A stretch of 29,024 bases of DNA, from IMG/VR virus record IMGVR_UViG_3300013094_000198, positions 1-29,024 of that record; one strand, 5' to 3'. The position numbers and the translations under genes were made by a program. How positions within the stretch are numbered: the first letter of the stretch is position 1; each line of letters starts with the position of its first letter. The notes beneath the pieces are model-generated. The model was not told where the DNA came from. It searched no databases and worked only from the letters and a program-made list of their open reading frames with translations. Source of the stretch: a virus. Below are positions 1 through 9,300 of the stretch, one piece after another.

Positions 1-1
1 C

Positions 2-232
2 ACCGGCACCGATGGCGCAAACACATCATCTGCATCCGGTTCGGTGAAATTGGGCGACCCTAATCCTGCCGAATTTATCCCGTATCAAGACATCACGCAG
101 GAGATGGCGGCGAGCTGGGTGGCCTCTTTAATCAGCGTCCCTGGCGTTGAGGCACAGATTGCGGCGCAGATTGCCGTTTTGTCTCCGGCACCGATCCAAC
201 CGCAAAATCCACCGTTCTGGGTAGGTGACTAA
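2..232 (+). CDS. Small phage protein, 5' end missing (DUF7936-like)
   Basis: The reading frame is open from the first bases of the window and ends with TAA, so this is the C-terminal 76 residues of a gene that begins outside. A GTG at position 44 could be an internal start, but the open frame upstream makes truncation by the window more likely. The visible part has a Thr/Ser/Gly-rich stretch (TGTDGANTSSASGSV), then the order 'F-x-P-Y-x-D-I-T ... W-V ... VEAQIAAQIA' and a short proline-rich tail. This order resembles a small phage protein family (DUF7936-like) seen near tail and lysis genes; its function is unknown. The stop overlaps the next start by one base (TAATG), so it belongs to the same late operon. 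Family match from memory only. Confidence 0.6.
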   Translation, partial: TGTDGANTSSASGSVKLGDPNPAEFIPYQDITQEMAASWVASLISVPGVEAQIAAQIAVLSPAPIQPQNPPFWVGD

Positions 233-696
233 TGGACCCGTTTACCGTATTGGCTGGTGCCACTGCTATCTACAACGGGCTGAAGTCTGCCGTCAGCGCA
301 GGTGAAGACGTCGTTGATACTGCACATCGAGTTGGCAGCCTTATGTCCGAAGTCGCCAAAGTCGTTCAGCTTGTGTCAATGCCGCGCAAGAAGAGGGTGT
401 TTCAATCGCAAGCTGAGTTTGAAGCGCAGGCGATGAAGCTCTATGCCGCCAAAGACAAGGCCAAACAAATGGCGGCAGAGGCAAAGAATATGTTTGTCGC
501 CATGCACGGTGTCGCAGCATGGGATAATGTCCAGCGCAAGGTCATTGAGTTGCGGAAAGAAGCCGCGCGACAGGCTAAGGAAGAGTATGAACAGGCGATG
601 GAAACCCGCCGCGACATGATTATGGTTTCAAGCATTGTGGGCGGTCTTTTATTTGTCATGGCAGGATTTGGTATTTGGTTAACACTGACACATTGA
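232..696 (+). CDS. Small phage protein with C-terminal membrane anchor
   Basis: A 154-residue protein of unknown function. The N-terminus (MDPFTVLAGATAIYNGLKSA) is mildly hydrophobic. The middle (about 45-125) is charged, rich in Lys/Glu/Ala and likely helical. Residues about 130-152 form one clear transmembrane segment (IMVSSIVGGLLFVMAGFGIW). Proteins with this plan (short N-terminal helix, charged helical middle, one C-terminal membrane helix) occur beside lysis or internal-virion genes in several podovirus groups. It lies directly before the holin and starts one base inside the previous stop, so coexpression with lysis genes is likely. It could assist lysis or be a minor virion protein; the sequence does not decide. 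Confidence 0.8.
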   Translation: MDPFTVLAGATAIYNGLKSAVSAGEDVVDTAHRVGSLMSEVAKVVQLVSMPRKKRVFQSQAEFEAQAMKLYAAKDKAKQMAAEAKNMFVAMHGVAAWDNVQRKVIELRKEAARQAKEEYEQAMETRRDMIMVSSIVGGLLFVMAGFGIWLTLTH

Positions 697-705
697 GAGG
701 GTAAC

Positions 706-1236
706 ATGGATCTTTTGAAATCTTTCGGCCCATTGTTGGGTTCTGTCGCACCGACGATCGCAACCGCCCTCGGTGGCCCGGTCGCGGGAATGGCGGTGCG
801 TGCAATTTCGGGCGCATTGTTCGGTCATGAAAATGGAACCGAAGACGACATCATGTCGGCTTTGGCGAATCCAAACGGCGATCAGCTCGCCGCGCTGAAA
901 AAGATCGACGCTGACTTCAAAGTGCAAATGAAGTCACTCGACATCGATCTCGAACGCATTTCTGAACAAGACCGAGATTCCGCTCGCAACATGCAAATCC
1001 AAACGCGCGACTGGATTCCTCGTGTTCTTGCGGTCGGAGTCACGGTCGGCTTTTTCGGCATCATTGCTTACATCCTTCATTTCGGTTTGCCTCCAACGGG
1101 CGGCGAAGCATTGCTGATGCTCATTGGCACACTCGGCACTGCTTGGACAAGCGTAATGGGATTTTATTTCGGGTCGTCCGCTGGTTCGAAACAGAAAACC
1201 GAAGCTCTCACCTCTGCTTTGGGGAATAAGCAATGA
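706..1236 (+). CDS. Holin, GTA-type 3TM family
   Basis: A 176-residue holin candidate that would permeabilise the inner membrane so the following endolysin can act. Residues about 10-40 are Ala/Gly-rich and weakly hydrophobic. A charged helical stretch with several Asp/Glu/Lys/Arg residues covers 60-100. Two strong membrane segments follow at about 103-128 (WIPRVLAVGVTVGFFGIIAY) and 135-158. The end of the last segment, FYFGSSAGS followed by Lys, is typical of the 'holin of 3TMs, for gene-transfer release' family. A GAGAGGG ribosome binding site precedes the ATG. The gene overlaps the endolysin start by four bases (ATGA), the usual coupling for a lysis pair. Confidence 0.85.
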   Translation: MDLLKSFGPLLGSVAPTIATALGGPVAGMAVRAISGALFGHENGTEDDIMSALANPNGDQLAALKKIDADFKVQMKSLDIDLERISEQDRDSARNMQIQTRDWIPRVLAVGVTVGFFGIIAYILHFGLPPTGGEALLMLIGTLGTAWTSVMGFYFGSSAGSKQKTEALTSALGNKQ

Positions 1237-1745
1237 ATACGAATTTTGAACAATGCTTGGTTTTTCTTTTCAAAGAAGAAGGAGGCTACGTGAATGACCC
1301 GCTCGATCCGGGCGGAATCACAAACCTTGGCGTCACCAAGACAACTTGGGAATCATGGGTCGGCCATGAAGTGACAGAAAATGATATGCGTTCGCTCAAT
1401 CCTGGAATGGTTGCACCGCTTTATCGTGCGAATTATTGGAATGCTATTCATGGCGATAGCCTCCCTATTGGTGTGGATTATGCTGTTTTTGATTTTGCGG
1501 TCAATTCAGGAGTTCGACACGCCGCCGCAGCTCTCCAGCGGATTGTCGGAGCTGACGCAGACGGAGTGATCGGACCAGCAACTTTGTCTGCGGTTCAGGC
1601 AATCAATCCTGTTGACTTATCGTCGCAAATCTGCGATAATCGACTTGCGTATTTGCAATCTCTTCCTGGTTGGGCGCACGACGGACACGGCTGGTCAAAT
1701 CGGATTGCATTTGTTCGGCAAAATGCTATGAAAATGGCTGGGTAA
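1233..1745 (+). CDS. Endolysin, glycoside hydrolase 108 (lysozyme-like)
   Basis: A 170-residue peptidoglycan hydrolase. The N-terminus carries the GH108 signature EGGYVNDPLDPGG followed by TNLGVT; the expected catalytic acid is Glu16. The lysozyme-like core covers about residues 8-95, with the conserved LYRANYW and AVFDFAVNSG segments. The C-terminal part (about 95-168) contains LQRIVGADADGVIGPATLSAV, the peptidoglycan-binding half that usually accompanies this family. There is no signal peptide, so release through the upstream holin is expected. Length is normal for the family. The start overlaps the holin stop (ATGA). Confident call from the motif. Confidence 0.93.
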   Translation: MNTNFEQCLVFLFKEEGGYVNDPLDPGGITNLGVTKTTWESWVGHEVTENDMRSLNPGMVAPLYRANYWNAIHGDSLPIGVDYAVFDFAVNSGVRHAAAALQRIVGADADGVIGPATLSAVQAINPVDLSSQICDNRLAYLQSLPGWAHDGHGWSNRIAFVRQNAMKMAG

Positions 1746-1754
1746 GGATTCACG

Positions 1755-2468
1755 ATGTCGCTGACCTATTCAACCTACGTCCAGCAAATCGCAACGATGG
1801 CTGTTGTTCCGGTCACCGACCCCAACTTTACGATCATTATCCCTTCGATGATTGATTACGCTGAGCTTCGCATGCAGCGTGATCTTGACTTTTTGTCAAC
1901 GCAAATCAGCAACACGTCATATTCTTTCACGATCGGAAACAATACGCTCACGATCCCAACATCTCAATTCGTTGTTATGGAAACATTTGAGGTGATCGAT
2001 GGTTCAGGGAACTCGACGCCTTTGCTTCCGGTCGGGAAAGAATTCATTCAAAATGTTTATGGCTCAGGGTCCACGACCGGATTGCCACAATATTTTGCAG
2101 TTTATGGCGGCGATGCAGCGACAACGGGTTACACTTCGCAGAACATGATCGTTGGCCCATCGCCCAATGCGGCTTATTCTGTTCGCCTCACAGGAACGAT
2201 TCGTTCCGCGCCGCTTTCGGCAACGAACACCGCGACGTTCATTTCGACCTACCTGCCAGACCTTTTCATCATGGCCTCGATGATTTATGTTTCGGCATAT
2301 CAGCGAAATTTTGGTCGGCTGAACGATGACCCAGCGATGGCTCAAACATATGAAAGCCAATACCAATCTCTCTTGAAGAGCGCGATGGTCGAAGAAAACC
2401 GCAAAAAATTCGAATCTTCTGCGTGGACTTCATATTCTCCGACGCCTTTTGCCGCGCAGACGAGGTAG
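1755..2468 (+). CDS. Head-to-tail adaptor protein (podovirus connector)
   Basis: A 237-residue protein likely to sit below the portal ring and join head to tail. The N-terminal region (YSTYVQQIATMAVVP, then IIPSMIDYAELRMQRDLDF) is the helical pattern of phage adaptor proteins: a short helix, then 'I-x-Y-A-E-x-R-x-x-R-D-L'. The middle (about 55-150) is a beta-rich segment with VVMETFEVIDGSG and LPQYFAVYGG. The C-terminal third is helical again and ends with YESQYQSLLKSAMVEENRKKF. The next gene encodes a nozzle-like protein, the expected partner in P22-like and related short tails. The family match is by pattern only; an alternative is another minor connector protein. Confidence 0.65.
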   Translation: MSLTYSTYVQQIATMAVVPVTDPNFTIIIPSMIDYAELRMQRDLDFLSTQISNTSYSFTIGNNTLTIPTSQFVVMETFEVIDGSGNSTPLLPVGKEFIQNVYGSGSTTGLPQYFAVYGGDAATTGYTSQNMIVGPSPNAAYSVRLTGTIRSAPLSATNTATFISTYLPDLFIMASMIYVSAYQRNFGRLNDDPAMAQTYESQYQSLLKSAMVEENRKKFESSAWTSYSPTPFAAQTR

Positions 2469-2471
2469 CCG

Positions 2472-4739
2472 ATGGCCCACAATACCATCAAGCTCTCTCC
2501 CGGCGTCGAAACAAATACGACCCCTGCATTGAATCAGGCAGCGTATTCTTCATCGAACCTCATTCGGTTTTTGCCGGAGCGAAATGGTTTGGGCCTCGCG
2601 CAAAAGCTCGGCGGATGGGTTGCTTATTATGCTTCAGCGATTTCGTCAAAAGTCCGCGCCCTCAAAGGTTGGGCCGATCTCAATGCGATCAACCATCTCG
2701 GCATTGGCGCCGAATCATCGCTCAATGTTTTGACGAGCGGAAATCTGATTAACATCACTCCGCAAACGACGGCGACAAATCCGGGGCCAAATTTTTCGAC
2801 GACCAGCGGATCGAATGTCGTTCAGGTTGTGGATTATGGGCTCATTGCTTCGACGCTCGATCAAGTCAACTATGTCACGCCAGTCACGATTGGCGGATTG
2901 ATTCTCACTGGGCCATACCCAGTTTATTCTGCTTCAGTCGCAATTTCTGCTGCAACCACGGGCGCGAGCGGAACAGGCTCGACTGCAACGCTTACATTCG
3001 GGGCAGTGAGTGTCGCGGCTCCAATCGGTTCAACAATCGTTGTCAGCGGCGTCACTCCAACTGCATATAATGGAACATGGGTTGTCACGGCCTCTTCGAC
3101 AACTTCTGTCTCGTTTGCAAACACAGCGACCGGGTCTCAAACTGTCGCTGGAACGGTTCAATACGGAACAGACTATTCAATTCAAGCTACGAACTTTGCA
3201 ACTTCGACAGTTTCGAATGCAGGAGCATCTTATTATTTCACGACCACGAGTGGTTCCTCAATCGTTTCATGTTCGTTCGCAAATCACGGATACGCTGTAA
3301 ACGATGAATTTTATGTCGGTGTTTCAACAGCAGTCGGTGGCGTAACTCTGACGGGACTTTACACGGTTTTGACTGTCGCAGACGCAAACACTTTCACGTT
3401 CTCGGCGCAAAACACCGCATCGAGCAGCGCAAGTGTTTACATAAACAGCGGCAACATCCGTTCCACATTTTACATCGCTTTGGGTCCGCAACCCACCAGC
3501 ACAGGTTTCGGCGTTGGGCCATATGGCGTGGGCGGTTTCGGCGTCGGAACAACACAGCCTTCCGTCGCAGGAACTCCGATCACAGCGACCGACTGGACGC
3601 TCGACAATTTTGGGCAGGATTTGGTGGCTTGTCCGGCAGGTGGTGCGATTTATTATTGGCAGCCAAATGCTCAGCTGCAAACTGCTCAAATCGTCGGTGG
3701 CACAGGGCCGTTGGTGAACAGCGGCATTTTTGTTGCGATGCCTCAGCGTCAGATCATCGCTTATGGATCATCGTTCACGCTTTCTCCGGATCCGCTTTTG
3801 GTCCGCTGGTGCGACATCAACGACTTCACAAGTTGGAACGGGACCGCGATCAATCAGGCTGGTTATTTCCGCATCCCAACAGGCTCGCAAATCGTTGCTG
3901 GGATTCAAGGTCCACAGCAAGGTTTGCTTTGGACCGACCTCGATCTTTGGGCGATGCAATACGTTGGCCCGGAGTCGGTTTATGGGTTCAATAAAATCGG
4001 ATCGAATTGCGGTGCGATTTCTCGCCATTGCGTCGGACAACTCAATGGTGCAGTTTATTGGATGTCGCAGGAGCAATTCTTCATGATGATGGGCGCTGGC
4101 CCACAGCCGATTGCTTGCCCGATTTGGGATGTCATCTTCCAAAACATCAACAAAACCTATTATTCGAAAGTTTGTTGCGCGGTCAATTCACAATTCAACG
4201 AGATCACATGGTATTATCCCTCGGCCTCTTCGACGGAGAATGATTCCTATGTCAAATATAACACTGCTCTTCAGCAATGGGATTTCGGCTCTCTTGGAAG
4301 AACTGCTTGGATTGACCAGTCTGTGCTTGGATCTCCCATTGGTGCTGGGTCTGATAATTACCTTTATCAGCACGAAGTCGGAAACGATGCTGCCAGCGGG
4401 ACCCAAACCGTTGCAATGGCTTCTTCGTTCCAAACAGGCTATTTTCAGCTGAACGAAGCTGACAATCTCATATTCATTGATCAGATCTGGCCTGACATGA
4501 AATGGGGAACTTACAGCGGCAACCCTAACGCGACGGTTCAAATCACATTTTATGCGACCAATTACCCCGGCGATACGCCGATTCAATACGGTCCATATAA
4601 CATGACTCAAGCGACGGAATATCTTTCCGTTCGAATCCGCGCACGTCTCATGTCGATTGCAGTTTCATCGAGCGACGTTGGTACGTTTTGGCGACTTGGT
4701 GCAATTCGCTATCGTTATCAAATCGACGGGAGATTCTGA
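2472..4739 (+). CDS. Tail hub/nozzle-like protein (P22 gp10-like), with inserted beta domain
   Basis: A 755-residue virion protein. The opening 'IKLSPGVETNTTPALNQAAYSSSNLIRF ... LGGW' matches the pattern of gp10/nozzle-type proteins of short-tailed phages (leu/pro-gly start, then an 'NLIRF ... GGW' element), which close the tail tube and stabilise packaged DNA. Residues about 350-755 are rich in Trp, Tyr and beta-strand patterns expected of a propeller-like hub. Residues about 155-233 form a separate Thr/Ser/Gly-rich module (GTGSTATLTFGAV ... PTAYNGTWVVTASSTTSV ... TVAGTVQYG) of a type that recurs in unrelated phage structural proteins; a similar unit follows at about 255-325. The gene lies between the adaptor and a small protein whose ATG shares the A of its stop. 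Confidence 0.7.
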   Translation: MAHNTIKLSPGVETNTTPALNQAAYSSSNLIRFLPERNGLGLAQKLGGWVAYYASAISSKVRALKGWADLNAINHLGIGAESSLNVLTSGNLINITPQTTATNPGPNFSTTSGSNVVQVVDYGLIASTLDQVNYVTPVTIGGLILTGPYPVYSASVAISAATTGASGTGSTATLTFGAVSVAAPIGSTIVVSGVTPTAYNGTWVVTASSTTSVSFANTATGSQTVAGTVQYGTDYSIQATNFATSTVSNAGASYYFTTTSGSSIVSCSFANHGYAVNDEFYVGVSTAVGGVTLTGLYTVLTVADANTFTFSAQNTASSSASVYINSGNIRSTFYIALGPQPTSTGFGVGPYGVGGFGVGTTQPSVAGTPITATDWTLDNFGQDLVACPAGGAIYYWQPNAQLQTAQIVGGTGPLVNSGIFVAMPQRQIIAYGSSFTLSPDPLLVRWCDINDFTSWNGTAINQAGYFRIPTGSQIVAGIQGPQQGLLWTDLDLWAMQYVGPESVYGFNKIGSNCGAISRHCVGQLNGAVYWMSQEQFFMMMGAGPQPIACPIWDVIFQNINKTYYSKVCCAVNSQFNEITWYYPSASSTENDSYVKYNTALQQWDFGSLGRTAWIDQSVLGSPIGAGSDNYLYQHEVGNDAASGTQTVAMASSFQTGYFQLNEADNLIFIDQIWPDMKWGTYSGNPNATVQITFYATNYPGDTPIQYGPYNMTQATEYLSVRIRARLMSIAVSSSDVGTFWRLGAIRYRYQIDGRF

Positions 4740-5086
4740 TGGCCAGTTTAGACGATATTCTCACCACGCAGAAAAACGGCGTTCAAGGCATCAACAGCGT
4801 GAACAGCACGACGCTGAACCTTGCTGGCAAATTGAATAGCTACGAGATCTCTTCATCAACGTATCTCACGACCACGCTCGGCTGGGTCGCAAAGGTCAGC
4901 GTTATTGTTGCCGGTTCAGCAACTGGCACTATTTATGACGCAAGCTCTGTTTCCGGCGCAGTCACAGGGAAGCGACTCGCCATCATCCCGAATACTGTTG
5001 GGATTTACACCATCAATATGCCGGTCAATGACGGCATTGTTGTCACCCCCGGAAGCGGCATGATCGTCGCAGTATCTTACAGTTGA
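4739..5086 (+). CDS. Small virion-associated protein, unknown function
   Basis: A 115-residue protein beginning MASLDDILTTQKNGVQGIN, an opening I associate with small podovirus proteins encoded beside tail genes. The rest is Thr/Ser/Val-rich and beta-like (TTTLGWVAKVSVIVAGSATG ... GIVVTPGSGMIVAVSYS), which suggests a small beta-sandwich protein. I chose the ATG at 4739 rather than an in-frame one at 4688 because 4739 overlaps the upstream stop by one base (TGATG) and keeps the conserved-looking N-terminus at the start. No catalytic motif is visible. A role as minor tail or head-decorating protein is inference. Confidence 0.75.
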   Translation: MASLDDILTTQKNGVQGINSVNSTTLNLAGKLNSYEISSSTYLTTTLGWVAKVSVIVAGSATGTIYDASSVSGAVTGKRLAIIPNTVGIYTINMPVNDGIVVTPGSGMIVAVSYS

Positions 5087-5093
5087 GGTCAAC

Positions 5094-5876
5094 ATGCCGC
5101 TGACTCCCGGAAAATCTAAAAAAACGATTAGCCACAACATTTCGGAAATGATCCACGCCGGTCATCCACGGGATCAGGCAATTGCTGCGGCGCTGAACAC
5201 CGCTCGCCACACAAAAGCCGCTGGAGGCGGATTGTACGCCAATATTCACGCGAAGCAACAGCGCATCGCCCATGGCTCGAAAGAACACATGCGCAAGCCC
5301 GGCTCAAAAGGCGCACCGACCGACGCAGCATTTGCGGCCGCAGCTCGCACCGCGAAAAAAGAAGGTGGCCCATTCGCCGAAATGAACATCGACCGTGGCG
5401 ACATGTCATACACCAAATCGGACTACCCTGTTCAGCACCAAATGCATGTTGGGCCGATCCATTCCCCTGTTGCGGGGCGCACGGACCATTTGCCGATGAA
5501 TGTGGAATCGGGGTCCTATGTTATTCCGGCCGACATCATCTCGTCCATGGGCGAGGGCAACACGATGGCAGGATTCAGAATCGCCAAGCGTATGTTCAGC
5601 ACCGGCCCTTATTTCAACAAACAGAAACAACCCTATTCCCCCGGCGAAGCACCTTACGCCGAAGGAAAACCATACGGCGCTCGTGCCAAAGGTGGCCGAG
5701 CACCTGTCGAAATCGTTGCCGCTGGCGGAGAATATGTCATTTCACCAGAGGAAGTCACGCACTTGGGCAAAGGAGACATTGACCATGGGCATGAAATCCT
5801 CGATGAATTCGTGAAAGGCTACCGCAACCAAACGATAAAAACTCTCCAGAAACTTCCAGGACCAAAGAGGGATTGA
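5094..5876 (+). CDS. Phage structural-region protein, unknown function
   Basis: A 260-residue protein I cannot assign a function. The N-terminus (KSKKTISHNISEMIHAGHPRDQAIAAAL) has the 'N-I-x-E-x-x-x-A-G-x-P-x-x-Q-A-I-A-x-A-L' pattern of a small helical module found in many phage and plasmid proteins. Residues about 80-130 are variable. A segment at about 135-170 (DHLPMNVESGSYVIPADIIS, then GEGNTMAG) and one at about 200-240 (GGRAPVEIVAAGGEYVISPEEV) look like two versions of one element: 'V-x-x-G-x-Y-V-I-x-x-x-x-I/V'. It may be a maturation or internal virion factor. It sits between small tail-region proteins and the acetyltransferase. An internal TGCGGCCGCA site lies at 5333-5342. Confidence 0.75.
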   Translation: MPLTPGKSKKTISHNISEMIHAGHPRDQAIAAALNTARHTKAAGGGLYANIHAKQQRIAHGSKEHMRKPGSKGAPTDAAFAAAARTAKKEGGPFAEMNIDRGDMSYTKSDYPVQHQMHVGPIHSPVAGRTDHLPMNVESGSYVIPADIISSMGEGNTMAGFRIAKRMFSTGPYFNKQKQPYSPGEAPYAEGKPYGARAKGGRAPVEIVAAGGEYVISPEEVTHLGKGDIDHGHEILDEFVKGYRNQTIKTLQKLPGPKRD

Positions 5877-5879
5877 GCC

Positions 5880-6395
5880 ATGGAAAACGAACTGAACGTT
5901 CGGGTTGGAACACCCGAAGATGTTGACGGAATGATGCAACTCGCACTCGCGGCTTGCGAAGAAAACGGGTTGACGAACCCGAACCCGGCAAAGCTCTTGA
6001 ACGAGATCTGGGCCGGGTTAACGCGCCAGCACGGAATTGTCGGCATCATTGGTCGCTCCGGCGAGCAATTTGAAGCGGCGATTCTGCTCAGAACTGAACC
6101 TTTGTGGTATTCCGATGATTTAACGATTGTCGAACGCGCAATTTTCGTTCATCCTGACTATCGCAGTGCAAAAGGCGGCAGAGCAAGAAAGCTCTGTGAA
6201 TTTGCGAAACAGACCGCAGAGGTTTTGCAGATCCCGTTGGTTATTGGAATTCTCAGCTCTCAACGTGTCGAAGGCAAAGTTCGGCTTTATGAGAGACAGT
6301 TTGGCCCACAGTCGGGCGCTTATTGGATTTATGGCAAAAGAACAGGCGAGTGGGCAGAAGGATCTGCCTCCGCAGACAGTTTGACGGAGCATTGA
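5880..6395 (+). CDS. GNAT-family N-acetyltransferase
   Basis: A 171-residue protein with the GNAT plan. It has an N-terminal 'R-x-G-T-P-E-D-V' strand-helix, a strand before residue 80, then a segment matching motif A, which binds the acetyl-CoA pyrophosphate: HPDYRSAKGGRARKLCEFA at about 95-115 (R/Q-x-x-G-x-G/A). A following hydrophobic strand (IPLVIGIL) and a C-terminal aromatic stretch (GAYWIYGKR) complete the fold. The substrate is unknown. Such genes are commonly found among podovirus structural genes; modification of a virion or host protein is an inference. It lies three bases after the preceding stop, and one base separates its stop from the next ATG. Confidence 0.8.
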   Translation: MENELNVRVGTPEDVDGMMQLALAACEENGLTNPNPAKLLNEIWAGLTRQHGIVGIIGRSGEQFEAAILLRTEPLWYSDDLTIVERAIFVHPDYRSAKGGRARKLCEFAKQTAEVLQIPLVIGILSSQRVEGKVRLYERQFGPQSGAYWIYGKRTGEWAEGSASADSLTEH

Positions 6396-6396
6396 A

Positions 6397-9300
6397 ATGG
6401 GTGGCAAGACTGGGACGACGACCCAACAGGTATCTATTCCGCCCGAAGTATTGGCTCGATATAATTCGGTCAACGCTCAGGCTCAAACGACTGCGGCGCA
6501 GCCGTTCCAGCAATACAGCACAGACCCAAGTGCATTCGTTGCTCAAATCAACCAGCAACAGCAACAAGGCATTTCAGGCATAAATCAATATGCCAATGCC
6601 GCGCAGCCTTCTATTTCATATGCGCAAAATGCTTTCACGCCTCAAGGTTTCCAACAAGGCGTCGCAGGTTACATGAACCCATTCGTGAACCAAGCGATGG
6701 GCGCAACTGCCGCACAGCTTCAGAACGTCAATCAGCAACAGCAACAGCAATTGCTGGGCAACACAATCCAGCAAGGCGCGTTCGGTGGCGATCGTGGCAA
6801 CATCGCGCAAGCGGCGCTGATGAATCAGCAGAATCTCGCTTTGGGCAATACGTTGTCAAACATGGCCTCGCAAGGCTATCAAAATGCTGCTCAGAATTAC
6901 ATGACTGGCATGGGCAACATCGCGAATCTCGGAATTCAAGGCCAGCAAGCTGGTCTCAGCGGCGCTCAGGCTCAAATCGGTGCTGGCACCCTTCAGCAAC
7001 AAACACAGCAAGCTGGTAATACCGCACTTTACAATCAGTTCCTTCAACAGCAAGCCTATCCGTTTCAGGTGGCGCAATTCTTGGCGAATATTGCGGAAGG
7101 GACTGGGGCGCTTTCTGGCTCGACCACGACGACGCAACAGCCCATGCCGTTTTTCTCGGATCGTCGGCTCAAACATGACATCAAACGCATCGGTGAATCC
7201 GACAGCGGATTGCCGATTTATGCGTTCAAATACAAGCATGATCCGGAAGGCCACACGCATGTCGGTTTCATGGCGGATGAAGTCGAGCATGTTCATCCCG
7301 ATGCAGTCGGCCTCGCCGGTGGATACAAAACGGTCGATTACGACAAAGTTGCCAACGACAATGGCCGGGCGGAAGGCGGAGCCGTTGGGCCGCAGCATGC
7401 GGGCTTAGGGTTCATGGCCGGTGGCCGAGAGCATCATGCTTATGGCAATGCAGTCGGTTCGGATTACAATCCATACGACCCAAACAACATCCAGAATCTC
7501 ATCGCTCGCCAACAGGCCGCATTGTCGGCCGGGGAAGGCAGTTTCGTTCCGACAGCTCGTGCTTTGGCGAATGCAACCGGAAAAGCATCGCGCATTCCAT
7601 TGGAACAAAGCGCACATTATGGATTGCTAAAAGCGGAAGGCAACCCGGCTCAACATCCGACAGGCCTCGAACAAACGATGGGCGGTTTGAAAACCGCTGA
7701 AACAATCGCTGAAATGTTCAAGAACAATCCAAAAACTGGCGACAAGGGTTTTGTCACAATGTTGATGGATAAGATGGGAATGAACAAATCCCAGAACGCG
7801 GATCAAAATACCCAACAGAATCAGTCGCAAAATCCTCCTCCGGCAGCATCTTCTGCTGCGCCAGCATCTTCTGCTGCGCCAGCATCTTCTGCTGCGCCAG
7901 CGAAAACCTCCGACGCAGGGGTGGCGGCAACTCCCATGCCGCCGATGAATCCGGAAGGTCTCGCGAGCGCAGACTTTGCTCCGGGCGACGATTTGACTGC
8001 CGCGACAGGCGGAAGGATGCACCGCGCTTTCGGCGGCGGGGACATGCCTTACGAGGATGATTCCGGCGGAAAACTCGACATTCCGGATGAAAAGAACGGC
8101 GAAAAACTTCTGACAGCGCAAACTCCTCCCGGCGCTCAATCGCAAACTGGCATGGGAATTGGCGACGCATTGGCGCTCGCGAAATTTGCAATGATGTTCG
8201 CTTCCGGCGGTCGCACAGGCTATGCCGACACTGGTGCTGTGAGCGACGACAACCTTCCGACCTATTTGGATGCGCTCGGCAAAATCGAAAGCGGCGGAAA
8301 CTACGGCGCTCTTGGTCCAATGACCAAAAAGGGTGACCGAGCTTATGGCAAATATCAAGTCATGGGCTCGAACGTTGGCCCATGGACGCAAACGGCCCTC
8401 GGCAAAACGATGACTCCCGACGATTTTTTGGCTGACAAAGAAGCGCAAGATGCCGTCGCAAATCGCTATTTTGGTCAGGCTTTGAATAAATACGGCAATC
8501 CGCAAGATGCCGCTTCCGTTTGGTTCACTGGCAAACCGCTTGCGAAAAACACGCAACAAACTGCTGACATCACCGGCACAACGGTTCCGAAATACCTCCA
8601 ACGCTTCAATAAAGCCGCTGGCCTCGGACAAACCGCTGGTTTGGATCAAATCGGCGGCGACGGCTCGGATGAAAAACCAGCGTGGTTCCATCCTGAAGTC
8701 GCTGACTCTTATCAGCGTCTTCCTGGCTCGAGCCAATATGCAGAGGCCGACCTTCCGACAGCAACGAAAACGGTTGGCGGAACGGAAGAAGACGCACCCA
8801 CAGGCGGTCTCGCTCCGAACGCAGGTTACGAAGCCGCGAAAAAGTCTCTGAATCCGCCAAATGTTTGGAGCGACATCGGCAAAGTTCTCGGAGTTCCTGA
8901 AAAATATCAGGATTCAAATCTTTGGGTTCCGGCTTTGGCTGGGCTTGGCTCGATGCTTTCATCGCGTTCGCCTTATCTGTTGCCGGCAATCGGAGAAGGC
9001 CTCGTGGGTGGTGCGGCCGCATACACTCAACTCCAGCCTCAACAAGCTCAAACCGAGCAGACTCGCGCCGAAACGATGGCTGTCCTTCAAGGCATCCCAC
9101 GCGAAAACTTCCTTCCGAACGGCGACGTTTTGGTCGAAGGGCCGGACGGCAACCCAATTCCGATGGGCGCACAAGAATATTCCATTCTCAAACTCACCCA
9201 TCCGGATCAAATCAAACTCTGGAACTATGCAACAAAAGGCAAAGCAGGAACCGCAAAGGGCCTCGCTGGAGCCGCTGGCGACACCGGGACTGCGACGGGC

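Noticed and set aside
7844-7897. Possible CRISPR-like array
   Set aside because: The repeats are directly adjacent without spacers and keep the reading frame, so they are a coding tandem repeat.
7627-8736. Long 369-codon leftward reading frame inside the large virion gene
   Set aside because: It lies wholly opposite a confident 1283-residue gene, has Arg/Cys/Phe-rich mirror composition and no ribosome binding site; it is a shadow.
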